From: BS750m-G57 sp964607575
GTDB lineage: Bacteria; Planctomycetota; Phycisphaerae; SM23-33
Direction of reading: 5' to 3'
Assembly: GCA_964607575.1 (NCBI GenBank)
Contig: CAZSLS010000174.1
Location: 1-15,253 of the forward strand
DNA length: 15,253 nt
The position numbers were made by a program, and so were the translations under genes. The notes under the pieces were generated by a model that did no database searches, was not told the DNA's origin, and saw nothing but the letters and a program-made list of their open reading frames with translations. Of this stretch, positions 7,584 through 15,059 are shown one piece after another. Each line of letters begins with the position of its first letter. Position 1 is the stretch's first letter.

Positions 7584-8751
7584 TGTTGCGTATTGTCGAA
7601 AGATTCAGATCGGCGGCGACTGCGTGTATCCTCGCCGCCAACCATCCGGGTTCCATCGACTCGAACCATCTGACGATAAGCCCTCTTCGTTTCGGACCGG
7701 AGAACAGGTATCTGGCGACCAGACCCATTCGCAGCGCCGACGCGTCGTCAACTTTCGGGTCGGACGCGGCGATGGTCTTCATCTGATCGATCAGACATTC
7801 CAGTTCCGTCCCGCTGTATTTATCGGCGCCGTCATCGGGATTGGTTTGAAATGGGTATAGCAGGCAGGCGGCTGCGGGGATATCGCCACCGTTAACCGTG
7901 AACACGCGCAGGCGGCGTTTACCGCCACCGGGTTGGACTACCAGGAACTTGAACTCCTCAACCGGTCTGACGTACTTGAACGCGGACTTTTCGAACTCGG
8001 CGAGGCGTCCGAGGCGGGCCTTTATCGCCGATGCCCGCTCAAATTCCAACTTACCCGCCGCATGCGTCATCTCGTCGCGCAAACGATCTCCCAAAGCATC
8101 CCGGCGGCCGGCGGCGAAATCCGTCGCTTCCGTCACGGCGCTGAGGTATCGATCGAGCCCGACAGTTCCATCGCACAGCGGCAGGCAGCGGTTCATCTGT
8201 CCGTACGAGCATCTCTGCGCGTCGGGCGCGTGGGCGAGGTTACGGTGGTCCCTGCACAGGTCGAAGGCGTCCCGCAGGGCGATCACGAACCCCTCGGCGT
8301 CGCTTCCCTTGATGAACGGTCCGAACGAACGGGTCGGTCGGCCGGGAAGCTTTCTCGATCGCCAGAAACGCGGGTACTTTTCGCCGGGATTGATGTGTAC
8401 GAACCACGGAGGCTTCCAGTTTATCTGAGCGGCGTACTTGTCCGGCCAGATCGCGCGGGCGATCTCCAACAGACACAGATCGGCCTCGAATGCCCCCGCG
8501 CTGAGTTTCCACGACACGCTGGTGGTGATGCGTCGCAGGTCGGCGGATTTCTTCAGGCGCTCGTCCGCCGGTTCGTCAAGGCGTGTTCCCACCCGCCGGC
8601 GGATATTGGCGGCGGTTATCAGTTGGATGGGACTATCCCCCGCGGCCAGCAGCACCACCCCCCTCTTGCCCGGAATCTTGGCCAGTTGGGCATCGTCAAG
8701 TGTTCCGACGACCTCCAACCGCCCGTCGAACATGAAGTCCCAATTGCTCAT
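7579..8751 (-). CDS. Short UvrC-like protein with degenerate GIY-YIG domain
   Basis: 390 residues, against about 600 in full UvrC, the dual-incision nuclease of nucleotide excision repair. The N-terminus aligns with the UvrC GIY-YIG domain: GVVLL at 31-35 matches GVY, and QLITAANIRRRV at 43-54 matches YVGKAxNLRKRV. The catalytic arginine position is kept (R53) and the EADLCLLE segment matches the family's EALLLE, but both tyrosines are lost (V33 and Q43). Next come YPRFW and SFGPF, then four cysteines spaced C-x14-C-x7-C-x3-C, like the UvrC iron-sulfur cysteines, ending GQMNRCLPLCDG. A UVR (UvrB-binding) segment LEFERASAIKARLGRL follows. The RNase-H-like and helix-hairpin-helix halves that cut 5' of a lesion are absent. 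It is the last of three minus-strand genes, after a 103-base gap. Probably a non-cutting UvrB-binding or regulatory paralogue; function inferred. Confidence 0.85.
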   Translation of the reverse strand: MSNWDFMFDGRLEVVGTLDDAQLAKIPGKRGVVLLAAGDSPIQLITAANIRRRVGTRLDEPADERLKKSADLRRITTSVSWKLSAGAFEADLCLLEIARAIWPDKYAAQINWKPPWFVHINPGEKYPRFWRSRKLPGRPTRSFGPFIKGSDAEGFVIALRDAFDLCRDHRNLAHAPDAQRCSYGQMNRCLPLCDGTVGLDRYLSAVTEATDFAAGRRDALGDRLRDEMTHAAGKLEFERASAIKARLGRLAEFEKSAFKYVRPVEEFKFLVVQPGGGKRRLRVFTVNGGDIPAAACLLYPFQTNPDDGADKYSGTELECLIDQMKTIAASDPKVDDASALRMGLVARYLFSGPKRRGLIVRWFESMEPGWLAARIHAVAADLNLSTIRNK

Positions 8752-8774
8752 GTGACCTTAATAGGGGGCGCTAC

Positions 8775-8857
8775 CCTGTTTACCTATTCTGAACAGGTGA
8801 GCAGGTGATCAGTAGACCGCAGGCAAGCCTGCTCTAGTGTGACATTCTGTCACACTA
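8775..8857 (-). other. Cluster of three stem-loops after the fabZ-like gene
   Basis: Three inverted repeats fill the gap between the FabZ-like and UvrC-like genes. 8835-8857: ten perfect base pairs (TAGTGTGACA/TGTCACACTA) around a three-base loop, with the FabZ stop codon inside the stem. 8819-8832: GCAGGC/GCCTGC around two bases. 8775-8797: CCTGTT/AACAGG around eleven bases, overlapping a 7-base direct repeat CAGGTGA (8794-8800, 8802-8808). The first is the strongest hairpin of the window. None has a T-run, so a Rho-dependent or processing role, or a regulator site, fits better than an intrinsic terminator. Confidence 0.55.
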
Positions 8858-9328
8858 AACCCACATACCAGTTATCTTGCCCTGGAATACCTGCCGCTCG
8901 CCGACGTATCCCTGGAGCTGCCCTACGCAGCGTCGAGGGCGATGTTCGAGTAATTGGCCCAGAAAGACCAGGCGATCTCCGGGCACTACCGCGCCGCGGA
9001 ACTTCACGTCAGTAACTCCGCCAAAGCCCAGGAAGCCTTTGTCAGGTTCCATTTTCATCACGAAATAGCTGACGAGTTGAGCGGCGGCCTCGATCATCAG
9101 CACGCCGGGGAACAGCGGACGCCCCGGGATGTGTCCCTTAACCCAGAACTCGTCGTCGCGCGTCTGACGGTATCCGATAATTTGCCCGGCCTCGGCGTCG
9201 TGATGGATAATTCCGTCCAGCAGCATGAATTCGTGGCGGTGCGGATTGACCTGGTAGATTTCCTCCCGGGTGATAATTGTTTTGTTGAGGTCAATGTTCG
9301 AAATATCAAACAGCATTTTTGCGGGCAT
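8855..9328 (-). CDS. FabZ-type 3-hydroxyacyl-ACP dehydratase family protein
   Basis: 157 residues with a single hot-dog fold, the usual FabZ length. FabZ removes water from 3-hydroxyacyl-ACP in fatty acid elongation. The motif NPHRHEFMLLDGI (28-40) matches LPHRYPFLLVDRV with catalytic His30, and GHIPGRPLFPGVLMIEAAAQ (65-84) matches the family core with catalytic Glu80. Both active-site residues are thus present. The ATG at 9328 has AGGA eight bases upstream. It sits 42 bases after the phosphodiesterase relative on the same strand and may be co-transcribed. No other fatty-acid gene is adjacent, so it may be a second copy that works in another acyl or polyketide-like pathway; I therefore leave the symbol empty. 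Confidence 0.92.
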   Translation of the reverse strand: MPAKMLFDISNIDLNKTIITREEIYQVNPHRHEFMLLDGIIHHDAEAGQIIGYRQTRDDEFWVKGHIPGRPLFPGVLMIEAAAQLVSYFVMKMEPDKGFLGFGGVTDVKFRGAVVPGDRLVFLGQLLEHRPRRCVGQLQGYVGERQVFQGKITGMWV

Positions 9329-9370
9329 GGTCTGGTTCCTGATCCGGGGGATTAGATTTTAGGACTTAAT

Positions 9371-10615
9371 TTAGTCGAACATCACTTTTTTAAGCACATC
9401 CGGCAGATCGGTGACGCACATTTCCTGCGGGACGGGCAGTTGGCAGGTGGCGGCAAGGAAGCAGGAGTCTTCAAGTGATACATCGCTGCGTCCGCGGCTG
9501 GCGCGAACGTCCGATTCGTCAACGCCGATCACAGACGGATCGTAACCGAGCGCCGCGGAAGAGCCCTGTTCATCGCTCCTGCGCCAGCGCGGGGCGAACC
9601 AGGCGCCACTGCGGGCGACGGCCACCCGCTCGCCGGCGCGGTCGTGTCCGAGACCGGAGCAGAACATCTCGCTGCGGGGCAGAATCGCGTCGATGCCTTC
9701 GGTATCCGCCAGTGCGGACGCGGCACGGTCGGCGGCGGTTTCGTCAACGCAGTACAAGTGGGCGAACTGGTGATCGACCAATGCAATGGCGTCGCTGGCT
9801 TCGATATCGACCTGGATCCCGTCGGGTGTTTCCCTGACCGCCATCAAACCGGCGTCGCGCAGGGCAAGGTTGGGGCATGCGGCAAGTGTTACGTCGGAGT
9901 ATCCGCCGTCGCTGACGACCACAACCTCCCCACCATCGCCACGCACAACGTCGGCGAGTTGGTGCGCCCATTGATCTACGTCGCCAAGTGCCTCGCCCGC
10001 CGAAGCAGTGTTGTCGACAACACCCCCGCGAACGAGTTCGAAATCCACGCCGGGCAAGTAAACCCACATTAGGTCCGGTCTGTCGCTGCGCCATATCTCG
10101 CCGGCGGCGCTTGCGATCCATTCGGCGCCGCGCCAGGAGGCGGTCGGTCCGGAAAGGCTGTCGCAGTCAAACTCCCCGCACGTCTCGGCGAGGCGGTCGT
10201 AGAGTCCGGCCGGCTGGTGGGAGACTCTCCCGCCACAGCACGCGTACGTGCTGGCGCCAAGCATTATGTCTCCACCACCGGCAAGCGGGTTCGACCAGAA
10301 CACAAGCGCCACTGACGGCGAGGCGGGTAAGTCCCGCTCGTGCCAGAAGCGTCTCTTGCTCAGCAGCGTATTGGACCGCTCGGCGAGGCTCAGCTTCTTG
10401 CTCTGGCGCCTGAAAACTCCCCCCGCGATCACACCGTGCTGCCCGGGGTCGCGCCCGGTTGTCATCGAGGCCTGGACACTCGCAGCCACCGCGGGCAGCG
10501 TCGGGCGCATCGCGCCGTCGGCGGCGGGAACGAGCGAATCGACCCACAGGCCCGACTGCCCGGCGAGCAGGCGTCGCGAGAGTCCGGCAATGTCAATTAT
10601 GCATATGCGTTTCAT
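9371..10615 (-). CDS. Alkaline phosphatase superfamily / nucleotide pyrophosphatase-like protein
   Basis: 414 residues, no signal peptide. It matches type I phosphodiesterase / nucleotide pyrophosphatase proteins, nearest in pattern to the cytoplasmic group seen in ebo-type clusters. Visible motifs: IDIAGL with a metal-ligand Asp8, the nucleophile region PTLPAVAASVQASMTTG (38-54) followed by GQHGVIAGG, YLPGVDFELVRGG with Asp191, VVVVSDGG with Asp236, NLALRDAGLMAVR, and VDHQFAHLY with His282 and His286. Compared with classical members, the nucleophilic Thr position appears to be Ala44 (Ser46 is nearby) and two usual metal-binding His positions read Val195 and Gly237. Substrate is unknown and activity is uncertain. 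The ATG at 10615 lacks a clear Shine-Dalgarno site. It is the first gene of the run leading to the FabZ-like gene and is divergent from the glycosidase. Confidence 0.85.
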   Translation of the reverse strand: MKRICIIDIAGLSRRLLAGQSGLWVDSLVPAADGAMRPTLPAVAASVQASMTTGRDPGQHGVIAGGVFRRQSKKLSLAERSNTLLSKRRFWHERDLPASPSVALVFWSNPLAGGGDIMLGASTYACCGGRVSHQPAGLYDRLAETCGEFDCDSLSGPTASWRGAEWIASAAGEIWRSDRPDLMWVYLPGVDFELVRGGVVDNTASAGEALGDVDQWAHQLADVVRGDGGEVVVVSDGGYSDVTLAACPNLALRDAGLMAVRETPDGIQVDIEASDAIALVDHQFAHLYCVDETAADRAASALADTEGIDAILPRSEMFCSGLGHDRAGERVAVARSGAWFAPRWRRSDEQGSSAALGYDPSVIGVDESDVRASRGRSDVSLEDSCFLAATCQLPVPQEMCVTDLPDVLKKVMFD

Positions 10616-10637
10616 TTCAAGTCCGGGCGGTTTGTCT

Positions 10638-10667
10638 TTGCTCCGGTCCTCATGACAGGTATCATAC
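10638..10667 (+). promoter_or_regulatory. Possible divergent promoter region
   Basis: The 108-base gap between the phosphodiesterase relative and the glycosidase contains TTGCTC (10638-10643), 16 bases, and TATCAT (10660-10665) on the plus strand, and TATGAT on the minus strand (10661-10666), inside the near-palindrome GTATcATAC. The -35 match is weak, so this is only a candidate for promoters or an operator serving both genes. Confidence 0.3.
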
Positions 10668-10723
10668 TAATACAAGAGCCCGTTGGCGATGACAAACAAT
10701 TTCATACTATGCGGCGGTTTGAT

Positions 10724-13552
10724 ATGCAGAAGCTTACGACATACATCCTGGCACTGTCGGCGCCGGTCGTTGTTGCTGTGCTTGCATCATCCAGTTCAAC
10801 CGCCGTCGGCGATGAGGCCCGCGGGAAGCTGAAATTCGATCGCCTGCAGGAGGCAAGTTTCCAGTTTCGTCATTCACTTGGCGACCGCGTGAAGGCCAAC
10901 GTGGACAAGTGGCTGCTGGCCGCCCCAAAGGACAATCCCGGTCTACTGGACATGTTCGCTCGACGCGACGCGGGCAAGCGGATCAACCTCGTGCCCTGGG
11001 CCGGTGAGTTTGTCGGCAAGTACCTCATCTCGGGCGTCCAGGCTATGCGAATGTCCGCCGATGTCCGCCTTCGCAAAACGCTTTCGGAAGTGGTGAGCCG
11101 ATTGCTCGCACTTCAGGCGCCTGACGGTTACCTCGGCCCCTGGCCGAAGCGCGAGCGCCTGGCGGGGCATTGGGATCTGTGGGGGCACTACCACGTTATG
11201 CTGGGTCTGATGCTCTGGCACGAGCACACCGGAGATGACAAGGCGATGCAAGCGGTCCGCAAGGCCGCCGACCTGATCTGCAAAACGTACCTGGACACCA
11301 ATCGTCGCGTTCACCAGGCCGGTTCGCACGAGATGAACATGTCTGTTATTCACGTGTTGGCGCGTCTGGGTCGCAAGACCGGCGAGAAACGCTACCTCCG
11401 GATGTCCATGGATATCCTCGAGGATTTCGAGAAGGCGGGCGATTATTTTCGCACCGGACTGAAAGGTACCGAGTTCTTCCGGACGCCCAAACCTCGCTGG
11501 GAGAGCCTGCACGCCCTGCAGGGCATGGTCGAACTGTACCGAATCACCGGCGATGAGCGATTCCGAAAGGCGTTCCTGCATCACTGGGCATCCATGCGCC
11601 GCTTCGACATGCGCAACACGGGCGGATTCTCGTCAGGTGAAAAGGCCACGGGCAATCCCTACGCCAATTCGCCCATCGAGACCTGCTGCGTGATCGCCTG
11701 GGAAACAGTCATGCTCGATGCCCTCCGCCTGACGGGAGATGCGACGATCGCCGACGACATCGAGCTGACGACGTTCAACGCCCTCACCGGCGCGCAGCAT
11801 CCGTCGGGCGCATGGTGTACCTACGACACACCCATGAACGGGCGCCGCATCCCGTCGCACGTCAGCATCCGGTTCCAGGCCCGCAAGGACACGCCGGGCC
11901 TGAACTGCTGCTCGGTGAACGGACCGCGAGGGCTCGGGATGCTCAGCGAGTGGGCGGTCATGAGCGCAGGCGACCGGATCGTGGTGAACTACTACGGACC
12001 CATGCGCGCAAAGATGACGCGCGGTGACAAGACGCCGATCGCCATCGACGTCAAGGGCGACTACCCGATCGGCGATACGGCCTCGGTTATCGTCGATACG
12101 ACGCCGACCGGGGAACTGACACTGTGTCTGCGGATACCGAAATGGTCAACGGGCACGCGGGTGTCTCTAAACGGCCGGCCCGTCGAAGGCGTCAAACCGG
12201 GAACGTACCTCCAACTGCGGCGCCGATGGAGCAAAGGCGACAAGGTGACACTGCGATTCAATCTCGCCGTGCGATACGTCGCGGGCGACCTCGAACAACT
12301 CGGGCGCATCTCGCTGTACCGCGGACCGATCCTGCTGACCAACGATGAGCGATTCGCGGCGAAGCGTTTGGCTTCGCTGGATGCATCGAAACTGGGCGGG
12401 GCGAGGCTGGCGGTCATGGATAGAAAGACCGCCGCGGCGGCAGGAGAGTATCCGCCCTGGCTGCTGGTCGACGTACCCGCCGCGGATGGTACTCTCGTGC
12501 GGTTGTGCGATTTCGCCAGCGCCGGTGCGACCGGGCGGGGCTATCGTTCGTGGCTGGCGGCTGAAAAATCCCGCCCGCCGGCGCCCGTCGGGTTCAGCCC
12601 CGCCAACGGGCAAGGCGTTGCGACCGGGGCGATTCGCTTTCGCCTTTGGCGCCCGATCGCCGCGGCGAAAGACAAGTGCAGCGGGACGATCCTGATCTCC
12701 GATTCGCCGGCTTTCAAACAGGTCGCACTGAGGCACGATTTTACCGCTCCGCGACGGACCTTCGTTCCATCAAAGCATACCCGCAAGCTCAAACCCGGAG
12801 TTCTCTACTACTGGAAAACCATCGCTCGCAACGCTTTCGGATCGACCGAAAGCATCCCGCCACACAGGCGGTTCGTCATCGACCCAACCCTGGCGCCGGA
12901 ACCGGACACGCCCGAAACGCCTTATGGGCAGCGGACCAAAGACCAGATGGTGGTTCACGCCCCGCTGGCCGGCGAGGTGAAGCCCGCCTTTGGTCGGATA
13001 ATTCATGCCCGCGGATGGAAACCCGCGCCTGGTGTGGACGGTAAGCCCAAAGGCGCCATCGAGCTCGACGGGAAGACCGGGCGGGTAGTCTTTGGGCTGG
13101 CGGCGTTTCCCGAGCGCGACTTCACCGTGTCAATCTGGGTGGCCGTCACCTCGCTTCCGAAAACGAACTACGGGCAGGTCTTCAGCGCGTGGTGTCGCGG
13201 AATGGACGACCCGCTGCGCCTGGTGGTCCACAAGGGCAGGCTGCACGCCCGGATCGAGGCGGGGAAATTCTACGGTACTGAAGGACTCCCGATCCAACCC
13301 GGTAGGTGGTTCCACGTGGCGGCGGTCAAACAGGGCCCGAAACTCACACTTTACGTAAATGGCAAGGCCCATGCGTCCACCAGGGCGCCCGAGACTATCA
13401 GAACGCTCGCCGAAGACTTCGCCATCGGCGGCAATCCTCACTTCAGCGGGCCTGAGTATCTCGCCGCCCGGCTGGCCGACCTGCGCTTCTACGCCAAAGC
13501 CCTGTCGGTGGCGGAAGTCGGGAAGATCTTCAAATCGGCCGGGACACGATGA
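10724..13552 (+). CDS. Secreted GH127 (DUF1680) glycosidase with LamG-like C-terminus
   Basis: 942 residues. A signal peptide (MQKLTTYILALSAPVVVAVL) shows export. Residues about 35-410 form the alpha/alpha barrel of GH127, typified by beta-L-arabinofuranosidase: GDRVKANVDKWL, DGYLGPW, HWDLWGHYHVMLGLMLWHEH. The zinc and catalytic residues of Bifidobacterium HypBA1 have counterparts: E319-T-C321 and the cysteine pair C395-C396, the first being the probable nucleophile. A beta-sandwich follows (to about 540), then a fibronectin-III-like stretch (about 620-720), then a LamG/concanavalin-like domain (about 742-942) with FTVSIWV and GRWFHVAAVKQG motifs, likely for sugar binding. The in-frame ATG at 10709 would add five residues; I chose 10724 because the neighbouring secreted protein begins at the same point of a matching signal peptide. 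The open frame left of 10709 is antisense to the upstream gene. Target is likely arabinose-containing polysaccharide. Confidence 0.92.
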   Translation: MQKLTTYILALSAPVVVAVLASSSSTAVGDEARGKLKFDRLQEASFQFRHSLGDRVKANVDKWLLAAPKDNPGLLDMFARRDAGKRINLVPWAGEFVGKYLISGVQAMRMSADVRLRKTLSEVVSRLLALQAPDGYLGPWPKRERLAGHWDLWGHYHVMLGLMLWHEHTGDDKAMQAVRKAADLICKTYLDTNRRVHQAGSHEMNMSVIHVLARLGRKTGEKRYLRMSMDILEDFEKAGDYFRTGLKGTEFFRTPKPRWESLHALQGMVELYRITGDERFRKAFLHHWASMRRFDMRNTGGFSSGEKATGNPYANSPIETCCVIAWETVMLDALRLTGDATIADDIELTTFNALTGAQHPSGAWCTYDTPMNGRRIPSHVSIRFQARKDTPGLNCCSVNGPRGLGMLSEWAVMSAGDRIVVNYYGPMRAKMTRGDKTPIAIDVKGDYPIGDTASVIVDTTPTGELTLCLRIPKWSTGTRVSLNGRPVEGVKPGTYLQLRRRWSKGDKVTLRFNLAVRYVAGDLEQLGRISLYRGPILLTNDERFAAKRLASLDASKLGGARLAVMDRKTAAAAGEYPPWLLVDVPAADGTLVRLCDFASAGATGRGYRSWLAAEKSRPPAPVGFSPANGQGVATGAIRFRLWRPIAAAKDKCSGTILISDSPAFKQVALRHDFTAPRRTFVPSKHTRKLKPGVLYYWKTIARNAFGSTESIPPHRRFVIDPTLAPEPDTPETPYGQRTKDQMVVHAPLAGEVKPAFGRIIHARGWKPAPGVDGKPKGAIELDGKTGRVVFGLAAFPERDFTVSIWVAVTSLPKTNYGQVFSAWCRGMDDPLRLVVHKGRLHARIEAGKFYGTEGLPIQPGRWFHVAAVKQGPKLTLYVNGKAHASTRAPETIRTLAEDFAIGGNPHFSGPEYLAARLADLRFYAKALSVAEVGKIFKSAGTR

Positions 13553-13584
13553 CCGTCTCTTCGGTCGTCAACTGCCCGTAAGCT

Positions 13585-13614
13585 TTGGCTGGCTGTGAAG
13601 GATGGCAATATGGT
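13585..13614 (+). promoter_or_regulatory. Possible promoter of the small secreted protein
   Basis: In the 129-base gap after the glycosidase, TTGGCT (13585-13590) is followed after 18 bases by TATGGT (13609-13614). Both are moderate matches. The following gene could equally be read through from the glycosidase. Confidence 0.25.
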
Positions 13615-13681
13615 ATGCTGTGGCGCGGAGTAATTCGTTCGTATGTCAGACCATCCCGCACGAAGCATTAAGTAATTCAGA

Positions 13682-14428
13682 ATGCGAAAGCTCACAATAT
13701 ACATCCTGGCGCTGCCGGCTGCGGTCATTGTTGCGGTGCTTGCAACGGCCAGGCTCGGACCTGAAACCGCCACCGCGGAAGTCAAAATCCCGCCTCCCCC
13801 AAAAAAGAAGAAGACCAGCAATCTCGATTTCTGGTTGAACGAGGCGACAACCGCCCCTGCCAGCCGCCCGGCCGATAAATCGACGGATGCGGGCGGTAAT
13901 CCGTTTTCGGGCAAGGGGCGTCCCTTCCGCCCCGACGCGGTTCCAGGCGTTATCGAAATGTCAGACGGCAGGCAGTTGCCCGGTTGGCTTTACACTACGC
14001 GCGACAAGCCGTGGGTCGTCTTCGATCCCGCGTTGGAGCGCTGGCGACAGATACCGTTCATCACGGTCCTGAGCATCACCGCCGTGGTCACCGAGGAGAA
14101 GTACGTGCTGCAGTGGCGGTGGAAAGGCATGGGTGAACCCGAGAAGGTTTTCACCGGCAAGAGATTCCCGTACCGGAGATTCCTCTGGAAGTTCCACCTG
14201 ATCGACGGCAGCGAGGTAAAGGGAGCTGTCAAAGGTCAACCCATCTGGGTCCGCTGGGACAGCAAAGCTACCGGGCCCATGGTCCTCCACGAACGCGACA
14301 AGGGCAAGATCGACGTGAAACTCGAAGACGTTCACTACGTCAGGAAGATCGTGGTCTCGACAAAGATGCGCGACGCGGTCCTGGAAGATCGCAAAGCCCA
14401 AGCCGCAACTCGCCCCGCAACAAAATGA
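13682..14428 (+). CDS. Small secreted or membrane-anchored protein, family not recognised
   Basis: 248 residues. The first 23 residues are a signal peptide almost the same as that of the glycosidase upstream (16 of 23 residues identical). Then comes a low-complexity linker with PPPPKKKK (about 38-45) and an Ala/Pro/Ser-rich stretch, followed by a compact beta-rich region. Two stretches in it look alike: IEMSDGRQLPGWLYTTRDKPW and FHLIDGSEVKGAVKGQPIW, each with an xxDGxxxxGxx core, suggesting a duplicated small beta-barrel. The tail is Ala/Thr/Arg-rich. No catalytic motif is seen. The ATG lacks a clear Shine-Dalgarno site, as does the glycosidase start. The following membrane protein starts ten bases after the stop, so the two probably act together in the envelope. 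Confidence 0.85.
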   Translation: MRKLTIYILALPAAVIVAVLATARLGPETATAEVKIPPPPKKKKTSNLDFWLNEATTAPASRPADKSTDAGGNPFSGKGRPFRPDAVPGVIEMSDGRQLPGWLYTTRDKPWVVFDPALERWRQIPFITVLSITAVVTEEKYVLQWRWKGMGEPEKVFTGKRFPYRRFLWKFHLIDGSEVKGAVKGQPIWVRWDSKATGPMVLHERDKGKIDVKLEDVHYVRKIVVSTKMRDAVLEDRKAQAATRPATK

Positions 14429-14438
14429 AGGATATGCT

Positions 14439-15059
14439 GTGACAGACACGCCAAAGCCCAAGACTCCAGGTACGTACTCAAAGTGCGCGAGATGGTGGCC
14501 GGTCCTGATCGCTCCGGCGGCGCTGGTGATCTGGGTGCTTGTTGCAGAACGGTTCGAACAAGGCGAGGTGAAGGTTTTCTCCGAACCGATAAGCCCTCCG
14601 CTGCTGGCGCTCGCCGCGGTGATATTCGCGTTTCGGGCATGGCGCACGGGCAACCCGCTTTGTGCGGTCCTGGCGGGACTGGCGGTCGCGTTCACCTGCC
14701 GCGAGATCCACTTCAAAGGGACGGACGTCGGGATCAAAGTGGCGTTGGGCGTGCTGGCGGTGTGGACGGTTCTCTGGCGAAAGCGTTTGATTGTGGCGGC
14801 CCGCAATATCGCACACGTTCGGTGGGTGGCGGCGGCGGCTTTGATGTACGTGCTGTGCAGGATCGTCGAGAAGCGAGCTTTCAGCGCCGAACACCTCGGT
14901 ATTATCCCCAATGAAGACCTGATTCACGTCACTTTGGAGGAGGGCCTGGAACTGGTGGCACACTTGCTGCTTCTGCTGTCGGCAGTTATGGGCGGTTGGA
15001 AAGCCGCGATCCGCCGCGGCGAGGCAAATCGCCCGACGCCCCAATCCGCACCGAAATAA
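14439..15059 (+). CDS. Polytopic membrane protein of unknown function
   Basis: 206 residues with a GTG start at 14439; AAGGA six bases upstream overlaps the previous stop codon, which implies translational coupling. Six hydrophobic segments are visible at about 20-36, 53-66, 73-87, 98-113, 127-141 and 170-186. Charged residues lie at or inside membrane ends: CREIHFKGTD (87-96) after helix three, RIVEKR (141-146) after helix five, and LEEGLELVAH (166-175) in helix six. These Glu and His positions could bind a metal or haem or carry protons, but I recognise no named family. It forms a pair with the secreted protein before it. Confidence 0.85.
   Translation: MTDTPKPKTPGTYSKCARWWPVLIAPAALVIWVLVAERFEQGEVKVFSEPISPPLLALAAVIFAFRAWRTGNPLCAVLAGLAVAFTCREIHFKGTDVGIKVALGVLAVWTVLWRKRLIVAARNIAHVRWVAAAALMYVLCRIVEKRAFSAEHLGIIPNEDLIHVTLEEGLELVAHLLLLLSAVMGGWKAAIRRGEANRPTPQSAPK

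Noticed and set aside
7933..8808. Plus-strand open frame of 291 codons
   Set aside because: Antisense to the UvrC-like gene, whose motifs on the minus strand are clear.
10340..10708. Upstream extension of the glycosidase frame
   Set aside because: It overlaps the phosphodiesterase relative on the other strand; the signal peptide begins at 10724.
13961..14911. Minus-strand open frame of 316 codons
   Set aside because: It is antisense across two plus-strand genes with signal peptide, membrane helices and coupled start; its translation looks random.
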